A stretch of 64,000 nt of DNA from Acanthopleura granulata (taxonomy: Eukaryota > Mollusca > Polyplacophora > Chitonida > Chitonidae), in assembly GCA_016165875.1 (NCBI GenBank), contig JABBOT010000001.1:10233306-10297305 (forward strand). The letters are read 5' to 3'. Both the position numbers and the translations under genes were made by a program. The notes beneath the pieces were generated by a model, which searched no databases, had not been told where the DNA came from, and was given only the letters and a program-made list of their open reading frames with translations. Each line of letters opens with the position of its first letter. Positions within the stretch are counted from its first letter, which is position 1. Shown here piece by piece: positions 1 to 13,006 of this stretch.

Positions 1-984
1 ATGGTTGTGTATATCAGTTTGTTAATATCTTTCCACAATTGAAAAGAAGCTGTGAAGGAATGGTGTATGAGGTAACGCCATGAGATATACCAGTGTGTTG
101 CGTGGGTATTTGGCCTGATATTGCATTGAGAAGAGCCCGAAGGGCGAGTGGAAATATTGAACTTTAAATTCTTTGTTGCATTTTTCTCATTAGGTTGGCC
201 CCCACTACAATTCCCGACCCCTAAACACCAACTGTTAAGTCATAACAAACTCAAGCTTGACCTCGGTAAAGGCACTATGTTTGATGACCCAAAGCATTAT
301 AGGTACAACTCTATCTGTAAATTTTATCCCAGGATTTACGCTCTGTTGTAGCAAATTGTTCATTCTTTGGAGCAATATCTAGACAATGGTGACATCTGAT
401 CTTTTAAACACCAGAAGTATTTCATATTTCTTTGCAACAACAGCTGCGAAGGTTGATGACATAGATAGGCATAAGTTCCTAGGATAAAATTTAACGAGCC
501 ATAGATCAGGATGCTCAGCTTCATCAAACACAGCGAACCCTGGTGTGTACCGAGAGAGACAGAATTTGCTGGCGTTTTGTTATGACTTAACAGTTGGCGT
601 TAGGAAAATTGTAGCGCATGCAAAGCATCCAACCTAAGGAGAAAAATGCAACACAAAAGCAGAGCTGAACAGAGCTGTGCCGTTAGTGTTCAATGAGACC
701 ACCTCATGAAGTTGTAGCATAGTAGAAAGGCCATGTGATTACTTTGCCATACTTCAGCCAGAAAACACTGCATTTTCACAAATGCTTTGCAACTGACAAA
801 GCGAGCTAGACCGACATCATGCCCCACATGATGAGAAGAGCACAGCTCAGACCTGGGCACTGACTGCGCAGACTAAAATATACCTGCCTTAAAAATACTA
901 CAAGGTAGTCATTTTCGACTCATTTTGCAAGGGTTTGCAATTTATTGGTCCTGTTAGGATACTACAAGAAACTTTTCTACATGT
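1..984. other. Non-coding, nothing recognised
   Basis: AT-rich sequence with short random open frames only. Confidence 0.5.
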
Positions 985-1580
985 TTAAAATGTTGTTAGC
1001 ATTATGTTGAAAAAAAAAATGGTGGAATAGAAGTGTTTCACCACATAACCATCTCATAAATAGGAAAGGCAGCAACAGACCAAAATGTCTGGAGGAACAT
1101 TATGTGTGACACAATTTGCTATTAATTTGTTTGCCAATCAATTTTAATCAAGAATTATCCTGCATCCAGTTAAAATGTGAACATATCAACCTACTGATGT
1201 TAAATTTTAAATCTTATCATGCTCCATGAAAGCATTAATTGGTGTTTTATCTTGACATTTCTGAGCAAAACCTGCTAGAATGTGTTTATAAACCCTTCCC
1301 CAATGTTACCCCTGTGGGGTGATTACGGCTGTTGTTTTTAAGTTAATAGTTCTGCACGAGTGGTCTGCACAAGCAGCCATGCACAGTTTATAGCAGGAGG
1401 CAATACACATTTACCAGAGGCACATCTATTCACGGCAGGTAACTTCCCCCTTCACTGTGCTAATCCCCCTTAACACAGGGAACTACAAAAACACAATTGC
1501 CTTGGTTCACAACATGTTATACTTTTTGTCAAATTAAAGGTATTTACCATTCGAATTTGATTTTCATCTTTAAGTGAGGA
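985..1580 (-). repeat. Dispersed repeat R1, inverted partial copy
   Basis: The reverse complement matches 17820-18390: shared blocks include TTTGACAAAAAGTATAACAT, GTGAACCAAGGCA and GGTTTATAAACACATT-like. It carries the first half of R1 only. Confidence 0.75.
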
Positions 1581-3779
1581 AAGATAGGAGAGTGGAGAGT
1601 AAGAATGTGAAATACAAAAAATTCAACCAAATTCTACCCGAGGGGTTCTGGTATCCTTAAGTGCACATACAGGCGTTGTACTACAGACATATTCACGTAG
1701 AACATAGGCATATAGAAATGAGGATATATTTTCAGCTAAAAAGAATGTGACATCACTATGCTTCAATATGGTCCAAAAAGTCCACCGTACAATCTCCATC
1801 TTTATTTCCCTTTTCATCTCTGCATAAAAATGCCAAAAATAATGAATACCATATTCAGAATCAGCACCAGACAGCCTTTCAGAGGATGCGCATTTTCTAA
1901 AAATGTGGTCTGTCCTTCTAACATTATATCTGCAATTTAAAGTACACAGATCCACAAGGGATTCACCAGTTGTTCACGTATACACATGTATATGTGCCGA
2001 TACACGTAACTCTTTTATGGCAAACGGATATACATGGGTGCCCTGTGAGCCTCATGTGTGCAAAGAGATAATGTATAGGACATTATAGGATAATGTGACA
2101 GGAGTTTACAGAAGACGTACTCCACATGTACAACAAACTGACTTCGCTACATGATATATGTAGGTATTTACACTCTGCTGCACATACTGTATACTGCTCG
2201 CAAAATATAACTACACTGAGAGCAGTTTTACCCCGAAGCAGCATTCATCAGCAACACATAAACACAAAACAAAAGCAATAGTTTAATGTCAGTTTTTCTG
2301 ATGAACAAGGATTTACGTCAGACAAATTTAACTTCCTCTTATCAAATGCAGCTTTTGTATCCTCATAAAGGACTTTGCAACAGCTTTCTAACCCTATGCC
2401 CTACATATACAGGTAGACCGGCTGCCTTGAAGCCTCAGGAAATGTATGCACGTCATCTATACACTGCATTTCACATAAAGTCTTATATTTTTCAAATGAC
2501 ACATTTTTCTTGATTCTGACTGATTGAGCCACTTAGAGTGTTTTGTGAAGTTCTTTATTAATTTTTTATCCGAAAAAACTTAAGTGTTGACGTCAGAAGT
2601 ATTGTTTTAAGGCCTTTACGTATGAAAGTGAATTTTTACACTTTAAACTTTAGCTCACATACAAATACAATATAGTACAACTATATCCAAAAGCATAACA
2701 CAGGGCAAACAATGCTGATCAGTTGTGTAAACAGCCAAGGCCAGCATGAAAGCTCTTGTCAACAAACATCTGACATGTAGATACTATATACATGTGTACT
2801 TCAACCTGTAAACATTCTGTGCACACTTGCCAGACAGGAATGAAGTACATGTAATGCGATTACACTTGTATACCTGTTTGAAGTCAGCAAGAACTAAGCT
2901 GGACACCACATTACTTGAAAAGGAAGTAGGAAAAGGGTGCATGTTATCAGGCGCTTTAGTAAGCCGCCATTTCAAACATACAGATTTAACCCAATTGGTA
3001 TTGAAACTTGAAAATATTCAGGCAAGAAAAGGCTCATATGTGACTTGTCCTCACCCCTCAACACCGAGTCTCATCCCCGCATCAACTGCCTTACCAACAA
3101 ATAACAAGTCCCACTCAAATAAGTACACCTAGACCAGGCTACATGTAAGATAAGCGAACTGAGTACTTGGTCCTGGCTGCGTAAAACAAATATCACAGAT
3201 GCTTTCAACTTAATACATGTAGATCCAGCACTGAAGCAGCTGTATGGGTTTAAGTGGAGAAACAAGTATTATTTCTATGTTAGACTGGCTATTGGATCTC
3301 GATCAAGTCTGATCAAATCTTTGAAACATTGTCTCAAGCAATCAAATAGATAGTACGCAAGTGTAAGATCAGTAGCATGTTTCACCTCATAGATGACTTT
3401 CTAACAATAGATAGTCCATCCTACGAAGCTCTGTGAACCAGAGCTTTACTATCACATTTATTTAACAGGTTAAATGTTCCCATAGCTCCGCACAAAACGA
3501 ATGGTGAACAATTTCCCCCCTGGACAATTCCCCTCCCCCCCAACTCCACCCCTGCCTAATATACCACTGAATGGGACATTACTTTTTATATCGCAATATC
3601 TATATGCAACCTGTAAGTGACATAAATATGGTGGCTGATAGTGTCCATTTTAGACAGCGCCTTTTGTGATCCGGCTGAGGACACCGTTATAAAAAAAAAA
3701 AAAACACGCCCTCCGTGCCTTCCGTGCTCTCCGTAGGGCCCATGGAGGTCAGTACGCTGACCATGGAAGGATGATTACC
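1581..3779. other. Non-coding, nothing recognised
   Basis: AT-rich with several TACATGTA-type motifs, a C-rich stretch near 3520-3550 and an A-run near 3690-3703 followed by a CTCCGTGC-rich segment. The open frame on the minus strand at 1623-1955 has no recognisable content. Confidence 0.5.
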
Positions 3780-4610
3780 ACAGGATATACTAAGCGAAAT
3801 ACTAGAGATTACCAATATTGTAACACACAAAGTCACAAAAAGACAGTTACTTAGTTTATTAGGCCATCTAAATTTTGCAAGTAAGTTTGTCGTGGCTGGC
3901 AGGGCCTATGTATCATATCTCTCAGGGGCGGCAACTGGCGTTAGAGAGTCACACGACAAAGTGCAGCTAACTACAGACTCAGTCGTAAAGACCTCAAAAT
4001 GTGGTTAGACTTTGGAACAGCTTCATTGTAAATTGGAATGGTAAACCTGTACTCTTAGATTGGAAGCCAATACCAGCAGCGAATCAAGAGTACTTTGCAT
4101 GATACTGCAGAGGGGAATGGACTGGCTCTCTATGGCATGCCAAACTTAAAAGATAGTACAAAGATAATGTACACAGAAACTGATTCAATTGTGGGGTAAG
4201 TTTTCGACAGGAAAACCAAAAGTTCTGCAATGTGGCAACAGGCCACAGTCCCAATCGTAAAAAAGGGTTGATGCAGTTCAGCTGTTATCATGGAACTCAT
4301 GAGGTGCTTAGTATGGTGTCAAGCAGTGCATAATTTTATACTATATGCTGATCACGCATCAGATGACAATGCCATGTCTATCTCATTCTCTGAATCACAG
4401 AGGTAGGTGAGCACAGCAGGTCCCAGGCCCACTTTATGAAAATTTGGTCCTGAGCTAAGCACAAGAGTAGAGGAGCTATCTCAGGGGACATTTAAGCACC
4501 ACTACCCAGCAAGTTTATAGAACAGGAGTTGATGTGCTGTTAAAATTCCTTGTGTTATGTACCAGCACATATGGAATGGCACTTAACCACAAGTGTCTGA
4601 GGAGTTATCA
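3780..4610 (+). pseudogene. Decayed tyrosine-recombinase (DIRS-like) retroelement fragment
   Basis: A frame from about 3797 reads KRQLLSLLGHLNFASKFVVA then GRAYVSYLSGAATGV, the segment after the palm of DIRS-type reverse transcriptases. After a frameshift come DLKMWLDF, then LDWKPIPAANQEYF (RNase H side) near 4060, LVWCQAVHNFILYADHAS-like near 4310, and KFGPELSTRVEELSQGT near 4440, which resembles the start of the recombinase domain. Many stops and frameshifts are present. Class assignment is from recalled family patterns. Confidence 0.5.
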
Positions 4611-4659
4611 ATATATTCTTGTGCACACTGTTTCAAATTTATTAATCTTGAGACGAAAG

Positions 4660-5255
4660 ACAACGCCTGTTCAAACAAAGTTTGCCAAACACGTAGGACA
4701 ATATTATGTTCACTTCGGTAAACTATTTTTTCTAACAGCTACATGTACTATGACAGTGGAAATTGGCATCTGACCGTGTTCCTTCGGCTAACATGAAACG
4801 CAGCCATTGTGTGTGGGATGTGATGTAGCTGTTCCAAGTGCGGAACACTCTTGTCACCTGAGACTGTAGTAAGCTGCCATAACAAAATTATCTGAAAATA
4901 CTTTGCGGTGTTGTTCACCCACGTAGTTGTTATAATTGACATGTATAACATTAAAACATGTCCTGTCCCTACACTACTGCATGTCACATTATCAACTCAG
5001 GACTTTTATGTCACATCCTGTAAACAGCCGATGTGTCCTAGCTGTCTGATTGGTCAATCTCTTATAAGCTTAAAAGCATAGGTGTCCTCAGATCCCTGAT
5101 CGGCAGCAAAATACTCCACACTTCAAACGACGATAACTCAGCAATGAATTCATACAAATTCAAATAGGTTTTTTGGATTCAAGACAGAATTCTACAATCT
5201 TTTTCATGAACAGTGCCTCAGTCATGAGCTGCCTTTTACTTAAATCATGCAACTA
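4660..5255 (+). repeat. Dispersed repeat R1, partial copy
   Basis: Matches 18440-19080 in the same orientation: CTAACAGCTAC, CATGAAACGC, ACTCTTGTCACCTGAGACT, ACTCCACACTTCAAACG and CAGTCATGAGCTG. It carries the second half of R1 and follows the DIRS-like fragment. Confidence 0.75.
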
Positions 5256-5420
5256 TTCAATCATATCTGGCATGTATCAGGTTTGCATATTTAAGGGTTG
5301 GTGTGTCTAATGCTTTAGAGAGTGTGTATCAGCAGCGATTATTTTGACTACATTGTATACTTAATGCTGTTAAAAGATTGAAGAGTTCATCTAACAGAAC
5401 TTGTTTGCTTAATATTACAT

Positions 5421-5600
5421 ACAACATTCTGTGTCAAATTTATACAACCCTTCAGAAGGTTGTGTTCAAGCATTATACCGATGGATTGTTACAAGCAGTA
5501 TATACCAATACAACATTCTGTGTCAAATTTATACAACCCTTCGGAAGGTTGTGTTCAGACATTACACCGATGGATTGTTACAAGCAGTATGTGCCAATGC
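5421..5600 (+). repeat. Two-copy tandem duplication, 89-bp unit
   Basis: Copies begin at 5421 and 5510 with ACAACATTCTGTGTCAAATT and continue with GGTTGTGTTCA and CGATGGATTGTTACAAGCAG. Differences are few, so it is fairly recent. Confidence 0.9.
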
Positions 5601-6294
5601 GTTCTACAGATTTCTGAGGTGTGGCGGGTTTACATTTAAGGGTGTAAATCTGATCAGAAACTAAAGTTAGCTTAGCTTTAAATGACCTTCAGTGGAAAAA
5701 TAATGAAAAATTGAACATAACAATAAAAAGCTCAGAGGAAGATCGTTTCAGGCTCAGAGTTACTGTATCACTAAGTAAAGCTCAAGGTATTGTGTGTCCT
5801 ATTAGAACAATTCAAAATTCCTAAGCTTTGTGAACACACATGTGCACTCAATCTGTTTTTGTGCAACCCCTTTTCTGACAGACGACGGAAAACCTTTCTC
5901 AACAAAAGATTTTATTACTCATCTTAGGACATTCCTTCCACACTACATGTAGGTCTAAATGAGCATCTTTACTCAGATCACAGCTTTCATACTGGTGCTA
6001 CAACCTAAGCAGATCATGTGTAAGTAGAAGACCATTTGATCACAACAACGGGAATCTAGAAATCATCTCGCTACAGCAGGTACATTCATTCGTCTGATGG
6101 AGACAAGAAAGCTGTATTTGCAAGTATTACAAGTCAAATGTAAGTAGACAACTGGCAGGCTATAGTTGTTTAATACGAAACTGACATTTTCATTTCATCA
6201 ACATTTCAATTACCTTATTTGGGGAATTTCATTTCAATTACTTATTTCCAAAGTAAGGCAACTGTGTGCCAATGTTAGAATTTAGAATCTATGC

Positions 6295-7475
6295 TTCTCT
6301 TCTCACCATGTACCACTGTGCACCTACATGTACTAACTGTCCCATATGGACCATTTGCACCTTCTACTAAAAATCTTCTACGGACCATGTGCATCTATAA
6401 TGCACCTTCTACTGTCCCCTATGGAATATGGTCACCTACAATGGTCCTTTTACTGTCTCCTACTTACCATGTGCACCTATAATGTACCGTCTACTGTCCC
6501 CTACTGACCATGTGCACCTATAATGTACCGTATACTGTCCCCTACTCACCATGTGCACCTATAACGTACCTACTAACTGTTCCCTGGACCATGTGCGCCT
6601 GTAATGCACCTTCTACTAACTTTCCCCTATGGACCATGTGCATCTAGAATGCACCTTCCACTAACTGTCCCCTATGGCCCATGCGTGCACCTATAATGTA
6701 CCTTCTACTCTCCCCTCAGACCATGTGCAGCTATAATGTACCTTTTACTGTCTAGTATGCACCATGTGCACCTATAACACACCTTCTCCTAACTGTCCCA
6801 TATGGATCATGTGCACCTATAATGTACTTTCTACTAATTGTCCCCTACTGGCTATGTGCACGTATAATGTACACGTACCTTCTACTGTCCCCTAAAGACC
6901 ATGGGCATCTATAATGCACCCTCTACTAACTGTCTGACATGGACCATGTGCGTCTATAATGTATCTTCTAATGTTCCCCACTAACCATGTGCACCTATAA
7001 TGTACCTTTCACTGTCTCCTATGGACCATGTGCATCTATAATGTACCTTCTACTAACTGTCCCCTTTGGGCCATTTGCACCTATAATGTGCACCTATAAT
7101 ACACCCTCTACTAACTGTCTGATACTGACCATCTGCCTCTATGATGTATCTTCTAATGTTCCCTATGGACCATATGCATCTATACTGCACCTTCTACTAA
7201 CTGTCCCATACCGACCATATCATTCTACAATGTACCTTCTAATGTTCCCAAGTGCATCTATAATGCACCTTTCACTAACTGTTCCATGTCCATCTATAAT
7301 GTACCTTCCAATGTTCCCTACGGATCATGTGCATCTATAATGCACCTTTCACTAACTGTTCCATGTCCACCTATAATGTACCTTCCAATGTTCCCTACGG
7401 ATCATGTGCATCTATAATGTACCTTCTATTAACTGTCCCATACAGATCTTGTCCATCGAGAATGCACCATTTCTC
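6295..7475 (+). repeat. 1.2-kb minisatellite, units of about 38-46 bp
   Basis: Some 25-30 imperfect units with the core ACCATGTGCACCTATAATG, then TACCTTCTACTAACTGTCCC. Unit length alternates because the CTAAC block is sometimes missing. Open frames inside it (to 117 codons) are by-products of the repeat. Confidence 0.9.
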
Positions 7476-10258
7476 CATGTGTTTGAGAGACTGAAATGCA
7501 TTGTTACTATTAGTTCTACTTTTGCAATGGCTCATGTTTCATCCATGCAATGTCTTTCCTGCTGTCTAAAGCAAAACACTTTTCATCTACGTGCACGGAA
7601 TATGTATGCAGTTTCAACAATACTGATAATAAAGCTTTCATATCCCATTCTGGATGTCTGTTATTTTATAAACGTACATGTATGTATTTTGCTGCCAGCA
7701 ATATTAAGCCAATCTCCATGTATATGTGTACACTAATGACAAAAGTTTATGGCCATGTCTTTTCTGGATCATGAAAACACCTCTTCTTTGGCAATGTCAC
7801 ACTACTTTATATTTTCATCATGGTTCTCATAATCTATCTAAAACTGTGCCAGGTAATTACTGTATTTCACCTTAAGTTCAACTTATCAAAGTGCCATTTC
7901 AGATGCACATAAAGGCCTTCAAATGATACTTTTGATGTCAACACATAAAGTTTTATTAGTAAACAATAATCTTCACAAAAAACTCTTTACCGTCCCTAAG
8001 AGGTGGATGAATTGATCAGAATTAAACAAAATGTGTCACTTAAAAAATGCAAAAGGTGACATCCAGTTAGCACTCAGCAATATAGCTGGTTTATAATGTC
8101 AATCCAGGACTTAAAATACAGCACATAAAAATGAAATACAGCACCGTGACATACAAATTGAATACAGCACACACCAGTACAAATGAATTACAGCCCTTAC
8201 CTTCCAGTTACATCTAAGTAGTACAGCACAGACAAGAGCACACACACTCAACTGTTAACTTCTTTTTTCAGTATCACTAATACCTTTATTATTATCATGC
8301 TTTAATAACAGAACCCTTGAGAGCCTACTAGCTGGCTTAATACGGCAGCTCCCCACCTCCTTTCAACTATGATAAGGAGCATGTCAGGTTCTCACAACCT
8401 ACCACACACAAATAAAGTGCACTATAAAAGCGCATTATGTAACTGTAAAGATGTGGGCTGGCTGACATATTTGAGGTCATCTCACACAGTCATACATGTA
8501 CATATCTTGGCAGTTCAATAATGACAGAAGTATGGCATGCACTACTAATGTACACTTAAAGAGACTATATCAAGCATTTTGGGCAAAAAACGATCAGCGC
8601 AAATCCAACTGAATTTTTTCTTACAGTTTAGAAGAGCCCAAATAATTACATATTACAAAACTTCAGCCTTCCCTGTGCATGTGTTAGCATTTAAAATCGG
8701 TAATAAAGTTCATAAAATTCATAAAACAGGGAGCATCACATCTTTTTTCAAGCTTTAGAATCGTATTAACACTTTCAATAATACAAGTAAGAGTCTGATA
8801 TTTTCCAAAAGGTAATAGTTTGAGATATTCTACTGGTAAAGACAGATCACTTCATTTGAGTAGAAAATTTGGATATTTTATCTAAAATTTCTGACACAAC
8901 ATCTGTAAGCAATTCTTATTTGATTTCTTGTTCCCTTTGTTATTACAAGACGTAGCCAAATAATAATGACGAAAAATGAAACTTAATACCAGCACCAGTT
9001 TTCCAAAACAAACCATACATGTAAATGAGTAAATATTGCTCATCAGACTGCCAACCCCCCAAATTTTAGCACTTCGTCTTACAAGCATGTCATACCAAGT
9101 AAAGATTATCTCCAAGGCACTAGGAGTTACTCCCTGATCTCAATGGGGAGTTGGTAATAAGTGATGACATCACCCATCATATTGTATATATTCAATGAAA
9201 ATTGCACCAGTATATACAATGTGTCAGAAATTTGGGTTATATGTACTTCATAAATCTTTTTGACTCTAGCTCTCAGAGAAGAGTAAACTATTTATAGGCC
9301 TTATTAAGTTAAATGTCCCACTTCTTTTTGTGATAAAGTACACTGTAATTTAACAAAGTTAACACATGGGTGTCTTTTATATGTTGTTAACCTGCAGACA
9401 CATGAAAACACTTCAGAATAACGTGTACCACCTCTGGGTTTTCGTGTGAATTCACAGGAAGACAATGGACCCTACAGGCTCCTGTTACAGAGCCACTGCA
9501 TGTGCTAGTAACAAGGCTTAGTTCACTAAGTAACAGCCACACCAAACTGTATGATTCACTCTGACAATGCTTTAGCACTTGAGAAATGCACAACTACAAG
9601 TGGCTGTGAGTACAACAAGTCCTTCCGTCATTTATAACACTATTTAGTTTTCATATGAGGTGTGTTTCACACTTACAACTATTATCATTTTTTCTACCAG
9701 AATCCAACCATCGCATACCAGTATGAAAAAAGTTATAAACATCAAGTGATTCATCAAAGGCTCATTGAACTACAGACCAAGGCACATTTGCAGCCTGTGT
9801 AACTTCAGGTGAAATGTGACAAGGCAGCTACATGTATAAATAGGTGTTTAACCTGCAAACGATTCCATGTGTGACACATCATACTAGTGAATGACATTCG
9901 GTCTCAAAGAGAACTTCATGTAAGCTGCTCTTCATCGTGCTGCATATAAAACCCTATCCTGAACATAAATCCTAACACCTTTAATCCCGTCATGCTTACT
10001 TACATGTGTAACTTGAAGATAGTCTATTTTCAGAGAGAGCTATAACTCTTGATTTCTCACTTAAGCATTTAGTTTCTATATGACAATGAATAAATCTGTT
10101 TGCAGTCGTTTCTTCTGGGTGACTACACAACTCCTACAAAGGCAGGTTTCCTTTAACAGTCTCACACAGTGGAGGCCAAGTAGATCATATCAATTTTGTC
10201 AGCACTACAGGTCAAACAAGACCGTATCACATGACCGTGCATAACTACCACTTCATTC
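7476..10258. other. Non-coding; possible 3' UTR of the minus-strand gene
   Basis: AT-rich. A loose four-copy repeat around AATACAGCACA lies at about 8113-8195. AATAAA on the minus strand occurs near 8285-8290. No coding sequence supported. Confidence 0.4.
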
Positions 10259-10326
10259 CTAGTTCACGAGATGAACACCATGTATTATACCACTTATATG
10301 TACAGTGAAACTTGTGAAAAATTGAC

Positions 10327-10458
10327 CTTCAATACACCAGAATTCTTTCCACACAGGCTGTTTCATGTAGTCCACCTTTTTATCTGTTGAAAATACATAC
10401 AATCCAACCTCAATATGCGGATCCTGTCCACTCTGAACACCTGCTGTGTTGATTGGCC
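10327..10458 (-). CDS. Candidate second exon of the unidentified minus-strand gene
   Basis: Acceptor TTTTTACACAATAG, then an open stretch encoding GPINTAGVQSGQDPHIEVGL and KKVDYMKQPVWKEFWCIE. It receives the phase-1 end of the exon at 12820-13006, giving CERAFGPINTAG across the junction. The donor (GAAG/GTCAAT) is weak. If it is not used, the frame runs on to a stop at 10259, which would make this the last exon. The family is not recognised. Confidence 0.4.
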
Positions 10459-10668
10459 CTATTGTGTAAAAACAATGCAAATCTAACCTGTGAAAACCAA
10501 CAATGCCAGTGCATGTTGTCTGTGCGTCTGCTCACGTGTTCACAGGCCGCTCCTGCTATTGCTTATCCAGGCAAGTCAAACACTAATCCACAGGAATGAC
10601 TTAAACCCACTGACCCACAATACCGCTGCTGCTAAGGGGTGAGTTAACCACTCAGTGACACTTAAATC

Positions 10669-11360
10669 AAACAATTTTATGGATTATGGCACCTTACAAC
10701 ACTGATCTACCTATGATAGTTTTGTGGAGAACCCAGGCAACTGTTCCTGAAAACTTGGCCTTGGTGCCTAACAACATTGCTCTACAAATTACAGTTTTGC
10801 AGAGGACCAAGATATCTGTTCCTCAAATATCGATTTTGGCGCCTTACAACATTGCTCTACCTATTACAGTTTTGTGGAGAATGCAGGCAGCTGTACCTCA
10901 AATATGACCCTTGGTCCCTTACCATACTGCTTTACCAATGACAGTTTTGGGGAGAACCTAGACATCTGTTCCTCAAATATGGGCCTTGGCGCTTTACAAC
11001 ATTGCTTTAACTATGACTGTTTTGTGAAGAACCCAGGCATCTGTTCCTTAAATATGCATCTTGGCGCCTTAAAACGTTGCTCTACCAATGACTGTTTTCT
11101 GGAGAACCCAAGCAGCTGTTCCTCAAATATCAACATTGGTGCCTTTCAACACTGATCTACCTCTGATAGTTTTGTGGAGAACCCAGACATCTGTTTCTCA
11201 AATATGGGCTTTGGCACCTTACAACATTCCCTCACCTATGACAGGTTTGGGCAGAACTCAGGCAGTTGTTCAACAAACATGGGTCTTGGCACCTTACAAC
11301 ATTGTCTTACCTCTGACAGTTCTGTGGAGAACCCAAGCAGCTGTACCTCAAACACATTCT
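10669..11360 (+). repeat. 75-bp minisatellite
   Basis: About nine units of 75 bp with TGTTCCTCAAATATG, then TTACAACATTGC and GTTTTGTGGAGAACCCAGG. 75 is a multiple of three, so open frames of 70-90 codons run through it without being genes. Confidence 0.92.
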
Positions 11361-11865
11361 TGACTGATCTTTCTTTTTTTTGAAAGGACTGGGTTAAGCT
11401 CAGATAATTATTAAGGCTGGCCTCGTCTCATGATTGTTACTGTTAAGTAATGTCTTTTCACAGTCCCTTGAGGCATTTAGCAACTCTGATTAAAATATGT
11501 GTATACATGTAGCACAGGTACATTTAATTTTTTCATCAAATGCATTATGAAATTAACATTTTGAGGACAGCAGGGCAGCCTTAATTAGAAAAAATGTTGC
11601 TTGTCATTTATTACCTGCATGGGAAGTTGACTGTGGTCTAGGGGTTAGAGGTGCTTTCCTTTCAAACACTTGGACACACGATGTATGGGTTCAAAGGCCA
11701 AAGCCATTTTGGTCATTTGTGCAATCTACCCTCTTTTGACGACCACTTGCTTGAGTTCACCAACATGGTATGCATATCTGTGCATCACATTTAGTCTTAC
11801 ACTGAGTCGTTAGTTGAGAAATATTTGGATACTCCATAACTGACGTTATGCGTTGGGATGGTAAG

Positions 11866-12187
11866 GAGTAGCCACAGGTGGCTATTTCACTCCTGGGCTG
11901 GCATCATATGATAGCCACAGCAGCAAGCAGTGGTAACCCTTATGCGGTTTCAAACCAAGTTGGACAAGTCCTTTCTAAATCATGTTTGCAGCCCAAAATG
12001 GGTGTTAAGTGTGGCCCTTACCTTTCAGCTTGATCGCGAACACAACAGCCCACATAAACTGGGCTGCAAGCATCGTTTAGAAAGGACTTACCAGACTTGG
12101 CGTGACACCATGTAAGGGTTACCATTGCTTGCTGCAATAGCTATGATACAATGCCAGCCAAGGAGTGAAATAGCCACCTTGGGATAG
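11866..12187. mobile_element. Foldback element with ~130-bp inverted arms
   Basis: The left arm (from about 11870, CAGGTGGCTATTTCACTCC) and right arm (ending about 12185) are inverted copies. They share GGCTGGCAT, CAAGCA.TGGTAACCCTTA and CCAA.T.GG.CAAGTCCTTTCT around a central segment of about 60 bp. It would form a long hairpin; a MITE or foldback transposon is likely. Confidence 0.75.
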
Positions 12188-12330
12188 GAGAAGGGGAGGT
12201 TTTGGTGTAGATGTGGCCAGCTAGGGTTGCTTGCTTGCTGCAATAGCTATGACGCGATGTCAGCCAAGGAGTGAAACAGCCACCGAGGGATAAGAAAGGG
12301 GGAGGTTTTGGTGTAGATAGAGTTTTGTGT
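12188..12330 (+). repeat. Partial duplication of the foldback right arm
   Basis: CTTGCTGCAATAGCTATGA through GGAGTGAAA.AGCCACC and GGAGGTTTTGGTGTAGAT is repeated once just after the foldback element, with few changes. Confidence 0.8.
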
Positions 12331-12819
12331 AATGTTAATATTCATGCTGCAATCTCCTCAGCAAACAGCTGGGTCTGTGACTAGATAAGGAAGAGCCAAA
12401 ATTATGGCGTATCCCCATATTTCTAGTCAGTGAAGGCTCTACTCAGGCTAAATCACACTGGACAAGTTTGTCAGTAACTCGCTGGATTCGACCAACCATA
12501 AACCTGATCGCCATTGTATGATTTTTTTAGAAAAATTTAAGTTAAACAACAATGAAATAAATAATTAAATATTACCTATATGACTTTACAAATATACTTA
12601 AAGTTAAAAGAACATTTATTTGTAAAAATGATAAATTATTATTATGTGCATGGCCTGGATTCTAGCCCAAGACTATGATCTACGGGTGGCTTATTTTTAT
12701 TGATATGTGGAGACTGCTGGCCACCGTATGATCTATGCCTAACCCCATGTTAAAAAATCACAGCCAAGATCTTTGGCTAGCCTGTACTCATAAAAATAAG
12801 AAAAGAAAACTATCCTTAC

Positions 12820-13006
12820 CAAAAGCCCTTTCACACAAATGTCGAGCTTTCCAGACTTGAGAGGATTTGGAGTGGTGCCTTGAGGGATGGATGACATTTT
12901 CCAAATGGCCTGGTTCAAACTTGTACAAGTACTCGTACAGTCCAGCTTGTAACCCAGCGTCACATTGCAATGGAACTGTCCAGGAAGTCCTGAATAACTG
13001 CTTCAT
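12820..13006 (-). CDS. Candidate first coding exon of an unidentified minus-strand gene
   Basis: On the minus strand an ATG at 13006 opens 62 codons to a good donor (CTTTTG/GTAAGG). The peptide, which includes AGLYEYLYKFEPGHLENVIH and SSQVWKARHLCERAF, has the composition of a folded protein, and I could not assign it. It ends in phase 1 and joins in frame to the candidate exon at 10327-10458. A second frame across the same bases is also open, so the reading frame is not certain. If real, it is divergent to DDX41 with about 525 bp between start codons. Confidence 0.4.

Noticed and set aside
10686..11383. Overlapping 70-93 codon frames
   Set aside because: By-product of the 75-bp minisatellite.
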